64,000 nt of DNA from Peteryoungia algae (GTDB lineage: Bacteria; Pseudomonadota; Alphaproteobacteria; Rhizobiales; Rhizobiaceae): assembly GCF_030369675.1 (NCBI RefSeq), contig NZ_CP128477.1, positions 3,490,501 to 3,554,500 on the forward strand, written 5' to 3'. Both the position numbers and the translations under genes were made by a program. Positions 1 through 8,389 of the stretch are shown here, in pieces. A model generated the notes under the pieces. That model was not told where the DNA came from. It made no database searches and saw nothing but the letters and a program-made list of their open reading frames with translations. Position 1 is the stretch's first letter. Every line of letters begins with the position of its first letter.

Positions 1-822
1 GATCTCGCCGATATTGCCCTGAAGGGACAGGTGGACGCCGACCGTTTCGTTGCGCCCGAACCCTCCATGGTGACCTTGCCGGTCGTCGCTCTCCGCCCAA
101 AGCCGGATGTCTCTCTAGGCATCGACACCGAGCTCTTGATGGGCGAGCACGTCCGTGTTTTCGACCGGCAGGATGGCTGGGCCTGGGTCCAGGCCACCGA
201 TGACAGCTATGTCGGCTACCTGCCGGAAGAGGCGCTCGGCCAGACAGTTCCGGCGACCCACGTTGTTACGGTTCCTCGCACATTCGTCTATCGCGGCGCC
301 GACCTGCGCTTTCCCACCCGCACAGCGCTCTCAATGGGTAGCCGGCTCACGATAGTCGGAGAAGCCGAGACCCGTGGCACGCGCTATCTCCTCCTTTCCG
401 ACGGCGGCGCGCTCGTATCACGCCATCTTCGCCCTGTCTCCGATCCGCCGGCTCCCGACTATGTCGCGGTTGCGGCTCTCTTCCTCGAGACCCCCTATCT
501 CTGGGGCGGCAAATCCGGCTTCGGCATCGATTGCTCGGGGCTCGTCCAGCTGGCCATGCGCCTCGCCGGTCTCGAGGCGCCCCGTGACAGCGATATGCAG
601 GCTGCGGGTCTCGGAGTGCCGATCGAGCGCTGCGACCTGCGACGGGGCGATCTCGTCTTCTGGAAGGGGCATGTGGCGATCATGGAAGACGAGACGACCA
701 TGATCCACGCCAATGGTCACACCATGACCGTGGCACGAGAGACGCTCGAAGCCGCCATCGAACGCATCGGCTGGCTTTACGGAACGCCGACGGGCTATCG
801 CCGTCCCGTCGCCGAAACGTGA
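1..822 (+). CDS. NlpC/P60 family peptidase with SH3b domains (5' end outside window)
   Basis: Cell-wall endopeptidase of the C40 type that cuts between amino acids of peptidoglycan stem peptides. The frame is open from base 1 and reads as typical family sequence, so the gene begins left of the window; the GTG at 31 is an internal codon. Two bacterial-SH3-like segments (about bases 60-440) come before a C-terminal NlpC/P60 domain. The catalytic cysteine lies in the motif GIDCSGLV (Cys codon at 532) and likely partner histidines in GHVAIM and HANGH. No membrane segment is visible in the part present. Family assignment is firm; the substrate is inferred. Confidence 0.9.
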   Translation, partial: DLADIALKGQVDADRFVAPEPSMVTLPVVALRPKPDVSLGIDTELLMGEHVRVFDRQDGWAWVQATDDSYVGYLPEEALGQTVPATHVVTVPRTFVYRGADLRFPTRTALSMGSRLTIVGEAETRGTRYLLLSDGGALVSRHLRPVSDPPAPDYVAVAALFLETPYLWGGKSGFGIDCSGLVQLAMRLAGLEAPRDSDMQAAGLGVPIERCDLRRGDLVFWKGHVAIMEDETTMIHANGHTMTVARETLEAAIERIGWLYGTPTGYRRPVAET

Positions 823-919
823 AGTGCAGACCCTTGGTGGTGGGGCGGAGACCACTTATATCGGCACTGTCATACCCTGTGGGATAAGTGCCATGCTGCC
901 GGTTCGCCGAGACAATCCA

Positions 920-1276
920 ATGCAAATATCGATCGGCCGCCAGGGCGCCATGGCGCTGCTGATGGTCGTTCTGTCGGCCCTTGCAGCCCCTGCCGTCGCC
1001 GCCGAAGGCATCGCCTGGGGCAATGCTGCACAGGACAGTTTCCAGGATCTGCCGGGTGTGAAGCCGCAGGACCCCGCCAACCAGTTTGGCGAAGGCTACG
1101 CCTGCGAAACGCGCACGATTGCCCCGCGTCCCGGTTTCGGGCGCCGCGAACTGCGCGACATGCTTCCATACACGGTCTATCGGTGTGAAAAGAACGGCAT
1201 TGTCTACCAGGGCACCGAGCCGCCGCGCAGTGGTCGTGATTGGTATCCGGGCGTCAACCCGCGCATCATCGACTGA
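920..1276 (+). CDS. Small secreted protein of unknown function
   Basis: 118-residue protein. The start at 920 gives a clean signal peptide: basic MQISIGRQ, then hydrophobic ALLMVVLSALAAPAVA, with a likely cut after AVA-A. Upstream ATG 893 and TTG/GTG-type starts would place a non-hydrophobic tail before the signal and are less likely. The mature part has two cysteines (YACETRT and YRCEKNG) that could form one disulphide in the periplasm. It follows the NlpC/P60 gene by about 100 bases and converges with the next small gene. I do not recognise the family. Confidence 0.6.
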   Translation: MQISIGRQGAMALLMVVLSALAAPAVAAEGIAWGNAAQDSFQDLPGVKPQDPANQFGEGYACETRTIAPRPGFGRRELRDMLPYTVYRCEKNGIVYQGTEPPRSGRDWYPGVNPRIID

Positions 1277-1295
1277 GAGCGTCGGTCTGTTCGCC

Positions 1296-1517
1296 TCAGC
1301 CCTGGTCGTCCTGTCCAAGCAGGCCGTCGAACACTTCGAGCAGTGCCGCGCTGATTGCGCCACCGAGGTTTTGGCCTGCCTCACGCAGGCCCTGTTCGTC
1401 CATGTCACGCGCCGCAAGCGCCAGCGACGTGCCTTCCTGTGCGACGATTTCCTTGGCCCGTTCGATCGCCCAGAGGGCGAATTCGCTACGGCTTTCGATG
1501 GCGACGGTCTCGTCCAT
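1296..1517 (-). CDS. Small acidic/helical hypothetical protein
   Basis: 73-residue protein beginning MDETVAIESRS. The start at 1517 was chosen because AAAAGGA lies just upstream in the right place; the frame is open further up, but the extension is Arg/Pro/Ser-rich and unlike coding sequence. The product is mostly predicted helix, with no cysteine, signal or membrane segment. It converges with the secreted-protein gene and is preceded upstream by a strong terminator. No family recognised. Confidence 0.5.
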   Translation of the reverse strand: MDETVAIESRSEFALWAIERAKEIVAQEGTSLALAARDMDEQGLREAGQNLGGAISAALLEVFDGLLGQDDQG

Positions 1518-1617
1518 GGTCTGTCCTTTTCGTCTATGCGCGGGCGTTCGGGAAAGGGCTGCTGAAATCGGTCGAAGATGGCTTTGCAGCGGCGTCGAGC
1601 GGCTGCCAGAAGACAAG

Positions 1618-1650
1618 AAAAAAGCCCGGCAAGCCGGGCTTTTTTCTTTT
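1618..1650. terminator. Strong bidirectional intrinsic terminator
   Basis: A 7-bp GC stem, GCCCGGC/GCCGGGC, with a two-base loop is flanked by an A run on the left and a T run on the right, so it can stop transcription in both directions. It separates the small hypothetical gene from tRNA-Leu. Confidence 0.85.
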
Positions 1651-1690
1651 GTTTGAGGACCGCATAAACTGCTGATCTCAAATCGGAATT

Positions 1691-1777
1691 TGGTGCCCAG
1701 AAGAGGACTCGAACCTCCACACCCTTTCGAGTACCAGCACCTGAAGCTGGCGCGTCTACCAATTCCGCCATCTGGGC
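1691..1777 (-). tRNA. tRNA-Leu (anticodon CAG)
   Basis: 87-nt gene with an encoded CCA end. The acceptor stem GCCCAGA/TCTGGGC, the D arm with TTGGTAGAC, the anticodon stem CCAGC/GCTGG around loop TTCAGGT, a class II variable arm and the T loop GGTTCGAGTCC are all visible. Anticodon CAG reads CUG leucine codons. It is preceded upstream by about 250 bases without a gene. Confidence 0.95.
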
Positions 1778-2029
1778 GACGAGGAGCCGTGTAAAGCGAC
1801 TACCCCGGCCTGTCAACCAGCATTTTGAAGTTTTCGTGTCGCCTCTGTGAAAGGGCCCGGAAAGCTGGGAAAACCATCTGCAGAATTGCGACACTTGTCC
1901 GGCCTCGGCGGTGCTGGCCGCCACCTGCCGGCCGGTAACGCCGTCGTGAAAAAGCCGTGATCGAACGGCTCTGTTTCCGAGTCGGCGAAGCACGAGAGCG
2001 GCAAGCCGGGGACGAGACAGGATAAAGAG

Positions 2030-2494
2030 ATGACGACGAGAACAGCCCTCATGGCTCTGGCGCTGGCCGGCACCCAGCTTTTGGCACCTTTGGCCGAGGC
2101 CGCCATGCCGACGCCGCTTCAATCCACCGCTGAGCAGCGCTTGGACGTCGAGACGGTCGATCTGGTCTGTGACTTTTCCGGTTGCTACGAAACCTGGGAT
2201 CGCCCGCCGCCGCGTCGCCCACGGCCCCTGCCGCCTGAATACTATCCGCCCTCTGTCTATGATGAGCCGCCGGTCTATCGGCCCCGCCCGCGTCCGCCCG
2301 TCTATGTCGAGCCCGGTTACCGTCCGCCTCCACGCCCGCCGGTCTATGACAATCCGGGATATCGACCACCCGGTCGCGCCTGGCAGCGCCATGTCGACTG
2401 GTGCCTGAACCGCTACCGGTCCTACAATCCCCGCACCAATCAGTTCCTCTCGTCGAGCGGCTACTACAAGATCTGCCGGTCGCCCTTCAACTGA
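2030..2494 (+). CDS. Secreted proline/tyrosine-rich BA14K-like protein
   Basis: 154 residues with a signal peptide (MTTRTALMALALAGTQLLAPLAEA), a central low-complexity stretch (about 57-118) of repeated PPVY and PGYRPP units, and a C-terminal segment with WCLNRYRSYNPRTNQF, which is the signature of BA14K-type small exported proteins of Rhizobiales. Four cysteines flank the Pro-rich part (VCDFSGCY near residue 50; WC and IC near the end). An AGGATAAAGAG sequence before the ATG can serve as ribosome binding site. Envelope or surface location is inferred; biochemical function is unknown. Confidence 0.75.
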   Translation: MTTRTALMALALAGTQLLAPLAEAAMPTPLQSTAEQRLDVETVDLVCDFSGCYETWDRPPPRRPRPLPPEYYPPSVYDEPPVYRPRPRPPVYVEPGYRPPPRPPVYDNPGYRPPGRAWQRHVDWCLNRYRSYNPRTNQFLSSSGYYKICRSPFN

Positions 2495-2534
2495 GCCACC
2501 GGAAGCCGGCAGGGCGACCGATCGGCCGCCTTGC

Positions 2535-2837
2535 TCAGCTGTCCATTCCTTCATTGCGGCTCGCTCTATCCACATGGCCGAGATCGCGCTCGGGATCGAT
2601 CGCGTCGCGCACCTTCTGCTTCAGATCCTTCGGGCCCGGAAAGCCGCCGTCGCGCTTGCGCTCCCAGATCAGTTCACCGTTCAGCCGGATCTCGAAGATC
2701 CCACCGGTCCCCGGGATGAGTGCCACTTCGCCGAGGTCGTCGGCAAAGGTATGCAGCAGCTCCTGCGCCATCCATCCGGAGCGCAAAAGCCAGTTGCATT
2801 GGGTGCAATAGGTGATCGATATCCGGGGCTTGTCCAT
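2535..2837 (-). CDS. SelT/SelW/SelH (Rdx) family thioredoxin-like protein
   Basis: 100 residues. The N-terminal ISITYCTQCNW carries the CxxC redox motif of the Rdx family; here both positions are cysteine, with no selenocysteine codon. The middle GTGGIFEIRLNGELIW followed by a DGGFPGPKDLK segment matches the family C-terminal half. It is cytosolic and probably a small redox protein. It is convergent or antiparallel to its neighbours and looks like a single-gene unit, divergent from the DoxX gene. Confidence 0.85.
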   Translation of the reverse strand: MDKPRISITYCTQCNWLLRSGWMAQELLHTFADDLGEVALIPGTGGIFEIRLNGELIWERKRDGGFPGPKDLKQKVRDAIDPERDLGHVDRASRNEGMDS

Positions 2838-2959
2838 CTTTGCCTTCCTTGCATCACGCAGAAGTTAACTTTCGTATTCAACTTTTTGTCCAGCCGCAAT
2901 TGCCATGCCCCCGGTGTTCCCTCATGAGGCCCGTATCATTGTCTTCCGAGGTATTCTGC

Positions 2960-3400
2960 ATGTCGACTGAACCGAACCGTCTTTTCATCCCCGCTCTGGC
3001 TCCCGTCTATCGCTCCGGCCATGATCTCGTCGAAACCTTGCTGCGTCTCGTTGCGGGCGGTTTTCTCGTCATCCATGGTGCCGGCAAGATCGCCGATCCC
3101 TTCGGCGCCGTCCAGATGGTCGAAGGCCTCGGCTTCTATCCCGGCATGTTCTGGTCACCCTTGCTCGCCGCCACGGAATTCTTCGGTGGCATCCTGCTGG
3201 CGATCGGGCTGCTCACCCGCCCTGCGGCACTCGCTGCCACAATCGTCCTTCTGGTCACGGTCTATTTCCACTGGATCCAGATGGGGCAGGGCTTCTCCGG
3301 CGCCGAAAAGTCTCTGCTCTGGGTCGCGATCACCCTGTTCTTCGTGATCCGCGGCGGCAACAGCCAGTCCGTCGATGCCCGCCTGAAGAAAAACGTCTGA
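2960..3400 (+). CDS. DoxX family membrane protein
   Basis: 146 residues starting at MSTEPNRL, with a GAGG-type site about 10 bases upstream. Four hydrophobic segments are visible (about 25-45, 65-85, 92-110 and 115-135). FLVIHGAGKIADPFG is the typical DoxX first-helix motif and FFGGILLAIGLLTRPAA the second. DoxX proteins are inner-membrane proteins linked to redox or sulphur balance, with no firm biochemical role. Longer upstream starts add a cysteine-rich tail unlike the family. Confidence 0.85.
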   Translation: MSTEPNRLFIPALAPVYRSGHDLVETLLRLVAGGFLVIHGAGKIADPFGAVQMVEGLGFYPGMFWSPLLAATEFFGGILLAIGLLTRPAALAATIVLLVTVYFHWIQMGQGFSGAEKSLLWVAITLFFVIRGGNSQSVDARLKKNV

Positions 3401-3496
3401 TTTCGGAGGATGGAGGGTACTCGGGTGCCCTCTGTCTTGCGACGAGCGCGTGTCCATGCTTTCTCTGAGGCACCCGCCCGCGAGACCCGATTCCCC

Positions 3497-4201
3497 ATGC
3501 GCGTTGCCATCGTCGAGAATACCCGCGTCACCGAAGCCGGCCAGGTGGGCATTGCGCTTGCCGAGGCCGGTGCGCAGATCGTCACGGTGCATGCCTATGC
3601 CGGGGAACCCTTGCCGGACGTCGATGCGCATGACGCCCTCGTCGTCTTCGGCGGCGAACAGAATGCCCGCGACGACGACAAGCATCCCTATCTCTCCGAG
3701 CTCGCAAGGCTGATGCGTCGCTTTGGTGACAGCGACAAGGCGATCTTGGGCATCTGCCTCGGCAGCCAGCTTCTCGCCCGCGCCTATGGCGGCGAAAACC
3801 TGATCGGTTCCGCGCCCGAATTCGGCTGGCGCGGCATTGTCCGCACGGAAGCCGGCAAGGCCGATCCGGTGCTGTCCGTCCTGCCCGACCACTTCCTCTC
3901 GTTCCAGTGGCACGACGATACCTTCACCCTGCCGCAAGGAGCGGCCCATCTGGCAGAGAACGAAGCCGCCCGGCACCAGGCCTTCCGCATTGGCCGCGCT
4001 GCTTACGGTTTCCAGTTCCACTTCGAGGCAAATCGCGAGGTGGTGCGCAACTGGATGACGCATTTCCCCGACATCATCGAGCGGAAGGAGCCCGGCTGGC
4101 TCAACCGGCATCCCGAGCTGGAGCCGACGGATGGTCTCCTGTCCGATGAGGCGGGCCTCGCGATTGCCCGCGCCTGGGTCGAGCAGATCATGCCGGCTTG
4201 A
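3497..4201 (+). CDS. Type 1 glutamine amidotransferase (GMP synthase-like)
   Basis: 234-residue stand-alone class I glutamine amidotransferase. The nucleophile elbow GICLGSQ places the catalytic Cys at residue 87; the His/Glu pair lies in YGFQFHFE (H175, E177). The start at 3497 (MRVAIVENTR) is where family homology begins; the frame is open upstream but that part is Arg-rich and not family-like. It lies about 100 bases after the DoxX gene on the same strand. Probably hydrolyses a gamma-glutamyl bond; the substrate is unknown. Confidence 0.88.
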   Translation: MRVAIVENTRVTEAGQVGIALAEAGAQIVTVHAYAGEPLPDVDAHDALVVFGGEQNARDDDKHPYLSELARLMRRFGDSDKAILGICLGSQLLARAYGGENLIGSAPEFGWRGIVRTEAGKADPVLSVLPDHFLSFQWHDDTFTLPQGAAHLAENEAARHQAFRIGRAAYGFQFHFEANREVVRNWMTHFPDIIERKEPGWLNRHPELEPTDGLLSDEAGLAIARAWVEQIMPA

Positions 4202-4320
4202 AAGGCTCGCTGCGGCCTCCGGGCTCGACCAGTGGCAGGCGGCATCGCGGCTGCGTCACCAGCTGGGTTTGCCCCACAGTCATCCCTTGCCCCCCTTGCG
4301 AGGCGTCCGCCCCCGTGCTT

Positions 4321-4341
4321 AATCGATATTCAATCGATTGA
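4321..4341. promoter_or_regulatory. Palindrome and direct repeat upstream of the haloperoxidase-like gene
   Basis: TCAATCGATTGA (4330-4341) is a perfect 12-base palindrome. Its core AATCGAT is also present at 4321-4327, one helical turn (11 bases) away. The element ends 30 bases before the ATG at 4372, in operator position. The regulator is unknown. Confidence 0.4.
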
Positions 4342-4371
4342 GATTGCTTCAGAAACCTGTGGGAGGGGGAC

Positions 4372-5682
4372 ATGAAAGCCATGGGGAAGCGCATTCTGGC
4401 GCTCTGCTTCATCATTCTGGCGCTGGTGGTTCAGCCGGTCCAGGCAGGCTCTGTCGGAGCCGACACGGTCATTCGCGACTGGTATCGCCTGATCCTCGAA
4501 CTCGTCCGTCATACGCCCACCTATTCGCCACCGGTCGCCAGCCGCGCCTTCGCCTATCTCGGCGTCACCGCCTATGAAGCGCTTGCCTCCGGCGACACGA
4601 CGCTCACTTCCCTCTCCGGCCAGCTGAACGGGTTGACGGCGGTACCGCCCCGCGAAAATGGCGCCTATGACGAAGCCGTCGTGCTGCAGGCGGCGCTTTC
4701 GTCCGCGGCCCGGGAACTCTTCGGCAATACCGGCCCGACCGGCCAGCGCGCCCTGAAGCGCATGACGGAAAAGCTGTCGGCCGAGGTGTCCGCCGGTCTC
4801 GCTCCTGATCTCGTCGCCCGCAGCCAAGCCTATGGACAAGGCGTCACGGCCCATATCCTCGCCTGGTCAAAGGGGGATGGCGGTGCTGATGTCGAGAACA
4901 TGGGCTTTCCGCTGGAATTCGCCCTCGGCAACCGCAAGGACAGCTGGATCCCGACCAGCTTGATCAACCAGCAGCAGAAGCCGCTTCTGCCGAAATGGGG
5001 TGAGAACCGGCCCTTCGCCATGGAAACGGGCAATGGCTGCCCCTTGCCGCCGCCACCGACCTATAGCGAGGACAAGGAGTCGGATTTCCATAAGGAGGCG
5101 GTTGAGGTCTATGCTGCGGTGAACGAGGTCACCGATGAGCAGCGGGCCATTGCGCGCTTCTGGTCGGATGATCCGATGCTCTCGCCAACCCCGCCGGGCC
5201 ACTGGATCGTGATCGGCCTCAAGATCCTCGACGAGCGCCAGGCGAGTGCTGCAGAGCATGCCGATCTGGTTGCCCGCCTTGGCGTCACGCTGGCCGATGC
5301 CTTCATCGGCTGCTGGCATTCGAAATTCGAATACGACCTGCTTCGCCCGGTCACCTACATCAAGCGCGTCATCGACCCGAAATGGGAACCCATCCTGATC
5401 ACGCCGCCCTTCCCGGAATATCCGAGCGGCCATTCCACCCAGTCGGGCGCCGCCGCCACCGTGCTCACCGCCTTCTTCGGCGAGAACTATGCCTTCACCG
5501 ACAACACACATGAAAAGGACAAGCTTCCCAGCCGGTCCTTCGGCAGCTTCTGGGAAGCCGCCGAGGAAGCGGGCGTCTCGCGTCTTTATGGCGGCATCCA
5601 TTTTCGCGCGGCAATCGACCGTGGCCTGGATCAGGGCCGCTGCATCGGCGCAAAGACGGTCGCCCTGAGGACCCGTGGATGA
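4372..5682 (+). CDS. Vanadium-dependent haloperoxidase / PAP2-superfamily protein, exported
   Basis: 436 residues with a signal peptide (about 1-25, ending VVQPVQAG), so it acts outside the cytoplasm. The vanadate or phosphate pocket of the vanadium-haloperoxidase/acid-phosphatase superfamily is complete: KFEYDLLRP (K318, R325), PSGHS (S352-G353-H354) and SRLYGGIHF (R404, H410). These enzymes oxidise halides with peroxide or hydrolyse phosphate esters; which applies here cannot be read from the sequence. The ribosome binding site GGGAGGGGG is very strong. The stop overlaps the start of the next gene in an ATGA arrangement, so the two are translationally coupled. Confidence 0.88.
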   Translation: MKAMGKRILALCFIILALVVQPVQAGSVGADTVIRDWYRLILELVRHTPTYSPPVASRAFAYLGVTAYEALASGDTTLTSLSGQLNGLTAVPPRENGAYDEAVVLQAALSSAARELFGNTGPTGQRALKRMTEKLSAEVSAGLAPDLVARSQAYGQGVTAHILAWSKGDGGADVENMGFPLEFALGNRKDSWIPTSLINQQQKPLLPKWGENRPFAMETGNGCPLPPPPTYSEDKESDFHKEAVEVYAAVNEVTDEQRAIARFWSDDPMLSPTPPGHWIVIGLKILDERQASAAEHADLVARLGVTLADAFIGCWHSKFEYDLLRPVTYIKRVIDPKWEPILITPPFPEYPSGHSTQSGAAATVLTAFFGENYAFTDNTHEKDKLPSRSFGSFWEAAEEAGVSRLYGGIHFRAAIDRGLDQGRCIGAKTVALRTRG

Positions 5683-7316
5683 CTGGCGTCATGAAGATCC
5701 GGAGTGTCGGCAGGATCACGACGCTGACCATCCTTCTCGCCGCATCGCAGGTCGCGACAGCGCGTGCCAATGGCGGGCCGCTTCCTCCCCGCTTCGCCGA
5801 CGAGACTGCGTCCAGCGGTATCGCCAGCACCTATCGAGGTGACTGGGAATATATGGTCGGCGGTGGCGCCGGCAGTTTCGACTGCAATGCCGACGGGTTT
5901 CCCGATCTGGTGCTATCAGGCGGCGAGGACAAGGCGAGGTTCTATCTCAACCGCAGTACCCCCGGCGGCGCCCTGAAATTCGAGGAAAACGTGTCCGGCC
6001 TGGAGCTCGACAAGGTGATCGGCGCCTATCCGCTCGATATCGATGGCGACGGGCTGCAAGACGTCGTGCTCCTGCGCTCCGGCGAAAATGTCGTCATGCG
6101 GGGTCTCGGCGAATGCCGCTTCGAGCGCGCCAATGAAGCCTGGGGCTTCGACGGTGGCGACGCGTGGTCCACGGCCTTCTCCGCCACCTGGGAGCGGGGC
6201 AACAGCTGGCCGACACTCGCCATTGGCAACTATATCGACCGCTTCGAGGATTTCGAGCCCTGGGGCTCCTGCACCGACAACTGGCTGCACCGCCCGATGT
6301 CTGCCACCGAGCGCCGCTTTGCCCCGCCGCTGCCGCTCACGCCCTCCTATTGCCCGCTGTCGATCCTCTTTACCGACTGGAACCGCTCCGGCACGCCGTC
6401 GCTGCGTGTCTCCAATGATCGGGAGTATTACAAGGGCGGCCAGGAGCAGATGTGGCATGTCGAGCCCGGCAAGGCGCCGAGGCTCTACACCCAGGACGAG
6501 GGGTGGAAATACCTGCGCATCTGGGGCATGGGCATCGCCAGCCACGACCTCGATTTCGATGGCTACCCGGAATATTTCCTGACCAGCATGGCCGACAACA
6601 AGCTTCAGACGCTGGACGCAATCCCGGCCGATGGCAAGCCGAAGCCCTCCTATGCCGACATCGCCTTCGCCAGGGGGGCGACTGCCCACCGGCCTTATGT
6701 TGGCGCAGAGATCCGCCCGTCGACGGCCTGGCACACCGATTTCGAGGACGTCAACAATGACGGCCGCACCGATCTCTTCGTCGCCAAGGGCAATGTCGCC
6801 GAGATGCCGGACTTTGCCGAGAAAGACCCCAACAACCTTCTGGTTCAGGGCGAGGACGGCCGGTTCGCCGAGATGGGCGACAAGGCCGGCGTCGCCTCCA
6901 TGGCCAAGGGTCGTGGCGGGGCGCTCGTCGATTTCAACCTCGATGGCTTGGTCGATCTGCTCGTCGTCAACCAGGGCTCGCCCGTCGAGATCTGGCGCAA
7001 CGCGACCGAAGGCACAGGCCATTTCCTCGAGATCGCGCTCCGCCAGGACGACGTCAACCGAGATGCCGTCAGTGCCTGGATCGAGGTCAAGACCGGTGAG
7101 ATCGTCCAGCGACGTGAGGTCACCATCGGCGGCGGCCACGCCAGCGGCAAGACCGGCTGGCACCATGTCGGGCTGGGGAAGCAGGCCGAAACCGAGATTC
7201 GCGTGCTCTGGCCGGATGGCGAGGCGGGGCCCTGGCAGACGGTCAAGGCGGACGGGTCTTATGTGGTCGCGCGCGGTGTGGCGCCGAAACTATGGAAGCC
7301 GGGCGAGGGGTTCTGA
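5679..7316 (+). CDS. Exported CRTAC1-family protein (FG-GAP repeats, ASPIC/UnbV domain)
   Basis: 545 residues, starting in the ATGA overlap with the haloperoxidase-like gene (a second ATG follows at 5691). The N-terminal signal ends near ATARANGG. Five calcium-loop-like motifs of the FG-GAP beta-propeller type are visible: DCNADG (68-73), DIDGDG (120-125), DLDFDG, DVNNDG and DFNLDG. The C-terminal 80 or so residues, with IEVKTGEIVQRREVTIGGG and RVLWPDG, are an ASPIC/UnbV domain. Such proteins are predicted extracellular binding scaffolds. Coupling to the upstream enzyme suggests they are exported together and act on the same target; that is inference. Confidence 0.88.
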   Translation: MTGVMKIRSVGRITTLTILLAASQVATARANGGPLPPRFADETASSGIASTYRGDWEYMVGGGAGSFDCNADGFPDLVLSGGEDKARFYLNRSTPGGALKFEENVSGLELDKVIGAYPLDIDGDGLQDVVLLRSGENVVMRGLGECRFERANEAWGFDGGDAWSTAFSATWERGNSWPTLAIGNYIDRFEDFEPWGSCTDNWLHRPMSATERRFAPPLPLTPSYCPLSILFTDWNRSGTPSLRVSNDREYYKGGQEQMWHVEPGKAPRLYTQDEGWKYLRIWGMGIASHDLDFDGYPEYFLTSMADNKLQTLDAIPADGKPKPSYADIAFARGATAHRPYVGAEIRPSTAWHTDFEDVNNDGRTDLFVAKGNVAEMPDFAEKDPNNLLVQGEDGRFAEMGDKAGVASMAKGRGGALVDFNLDGLVDLLVVNQGSPVEIWRNATEGTGHFLEIALRQDDVNRDAVSAWIEVKTGEIVQRREVTIGGGHASGKTGWHHVGLGKQAETEIRVLWPDGEAGPWQTVKADGSYVVARGVAPKLWKPGEGF

Positions 7317-7399
7317 GGGCGCGCGTCACGCGCCAATGACGGTGGCTAGGCAGACACTCTGCGGGTGCCGGGGAAAAACGGGCGAGGATTCCGATAGCG

Positions 7400-7554
7400 A
7401 GGGACATGTCTCCCCCCTTGCGGATTTTCCAAGAGAGGGGCTTGGTGAGGCGAGTGCCACGCAGCCATGCCCCTCGCCACGAAAACCTTAAGTTCAAGCG
7501 GCTTCCGCTGACCTCAGGCCTTCGGCATTCCGTCCTCCCCCGAAGGGGAGGAGG
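7400..7554. repeat. Intergenic palindromic hairpins
   Basis: The 276-base gap between the CRTAC1 gene and the next gene has no credible ORF. It holds two G/C-run hairpins: CCCC-type arms around 7411-7440, and a perfect 8-bp stem TCCTCCCC/GGGGAGGA with a CGAA tetraloop at 7533-7552. They look like small dispersed rhizobial palindromes rather than a T-tailed terminator. Confidence 0.35.
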
Positions 7555-7592
7555 TAGCCGCCTGCATCAGCAAGAGAGGAAGCCTATCAGCC

Positions 7593-7958
7593 TCACTCGG
7601 CCTCTTCGACGACGGCCTCGGCGGCGCGTTTCTGGACGGATCCGATGCAGTTCTTCGCGCTCGACTTCGATTTGTAGGTTTCCGAGCGCACCATGATCTC
7701 GCCATTGGCGGCGCGGAAGCGGACGAAGGTTTCCCCATTCTTGGCGCGGTCGATCTCGAAACGATAACCGCTGCCGGTCTCCTCCTTCGTGAGGTCGACG
7801 ACGGGGGCGGCAGGAGCATTCTTCTTCAGCGATTCGACGCAGTTCTTGGCGCTTGCCTTTGAGGCATAATTTTCCGACCAGACCATGATTTCGGCATTGT
7901 AGACGAACTGGACGCGAAATTCGCCCTTCTCGGTCTTGACGATCTTGAACTTGTGCAT
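7593..7958 (-). CDS. YegP/UPF0339 (DUF1508) tandem-repeat protein
   Basis: 121 residues made of two DUF1508 repeats: FRVQFVYNAEIMVWSENYASKASAKNCVESL and, after a Pro/Ala linker, FVRFRAANGEIMVRSETYKSKSSAKNCIGSV (each quoted only in part of its span). Start 7958 (MHKFKIVK) is preferred over 7985 because the first repeat begins there. Small cytosolic protein; function of the family is unknown. Confidence 0.85.
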   Translation of the reverse strand: MHKFKIVKTEKGEFRVQFVYNAEIMVWSENYASKASAKNCVESLKKNAPAAPVVDLTKEETGSGYRFEIDRAKNGETFVRFRAANGEIMVRSETYKSKSSAKNCIGSVQKRAAEAVVEEAE

Positions 7959-8008
7959 GCCCGTTTCCCCTGTCTTTTCACCCATCGGCTTATGATTGCA
8001 TGCGAATG

Positions 8009-8362
8009 CTAGCGTGCGATGGGCGCGTGGGCAAGAAGGGGCCGGAAACCCAGGAAGAGGAAATCACGGCACCGGTGATCTCGTCGCGCGAGCGGAGAGA
8101 TCTGCGGGAGCGGGACCGACAGCAGAGAGGTGGACAGTCGTAATGAATTGGGTGAGCCTCGCGAAGGTTTCGCCATCGATGGCAATGCGAGGATTGAGGC
8201 GGGTCCGGTCCGGTAATTTTCGAGCGGCAAGCCATGCCTGGCGACATGGTCGTTTGACGCCCTGATCGCCTCGGCGACGAGCGCTTCACTGTCTGCCGGG
8301 TCATGTGGTTTTCGGGCTTCGATCGACAGGGATGGTCTCCGTTGCTGCGCAAAAACCAGCAC
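8009..8362 (-). pseudogene. ccdAB: Decayed ccdAB toxin-antitoxin module
   Basis: Two fragments are recognisable on the minus strand. The first (8362 to about 8218) reads SLSIEARK...AEAIRASNDHVARHGLPLENYR, the start and C-terminal end of a CcdA antitoxin with its middle shortened. The second, in another frame, reads RLNPRIAIDGETFARLTQF and TTVHLSAVG, the middle of a CcdB gyrase toxin, then shifts frame to RDEITGA and again to DFLFLGF, the CcdB C-terminus. The first 40 or so codons of ccdB are missing, so the ccdA end runs straight into mid-ccdB. With a deletion and at least two frameshifts, neither protein can be made. Confidence 0.75.
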
Positions 8363-8389
8363 GGATTCGGCTCGTTGAGAATGGCCCCA

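Noticed and set aside
680..2575. 631-codon minus-strand open frame
   Set aside because: It runs antisense across a peptidase gene, tRNA-Leu and two small genes; composition is Arg-rich shadow coding from high-GC third positions.
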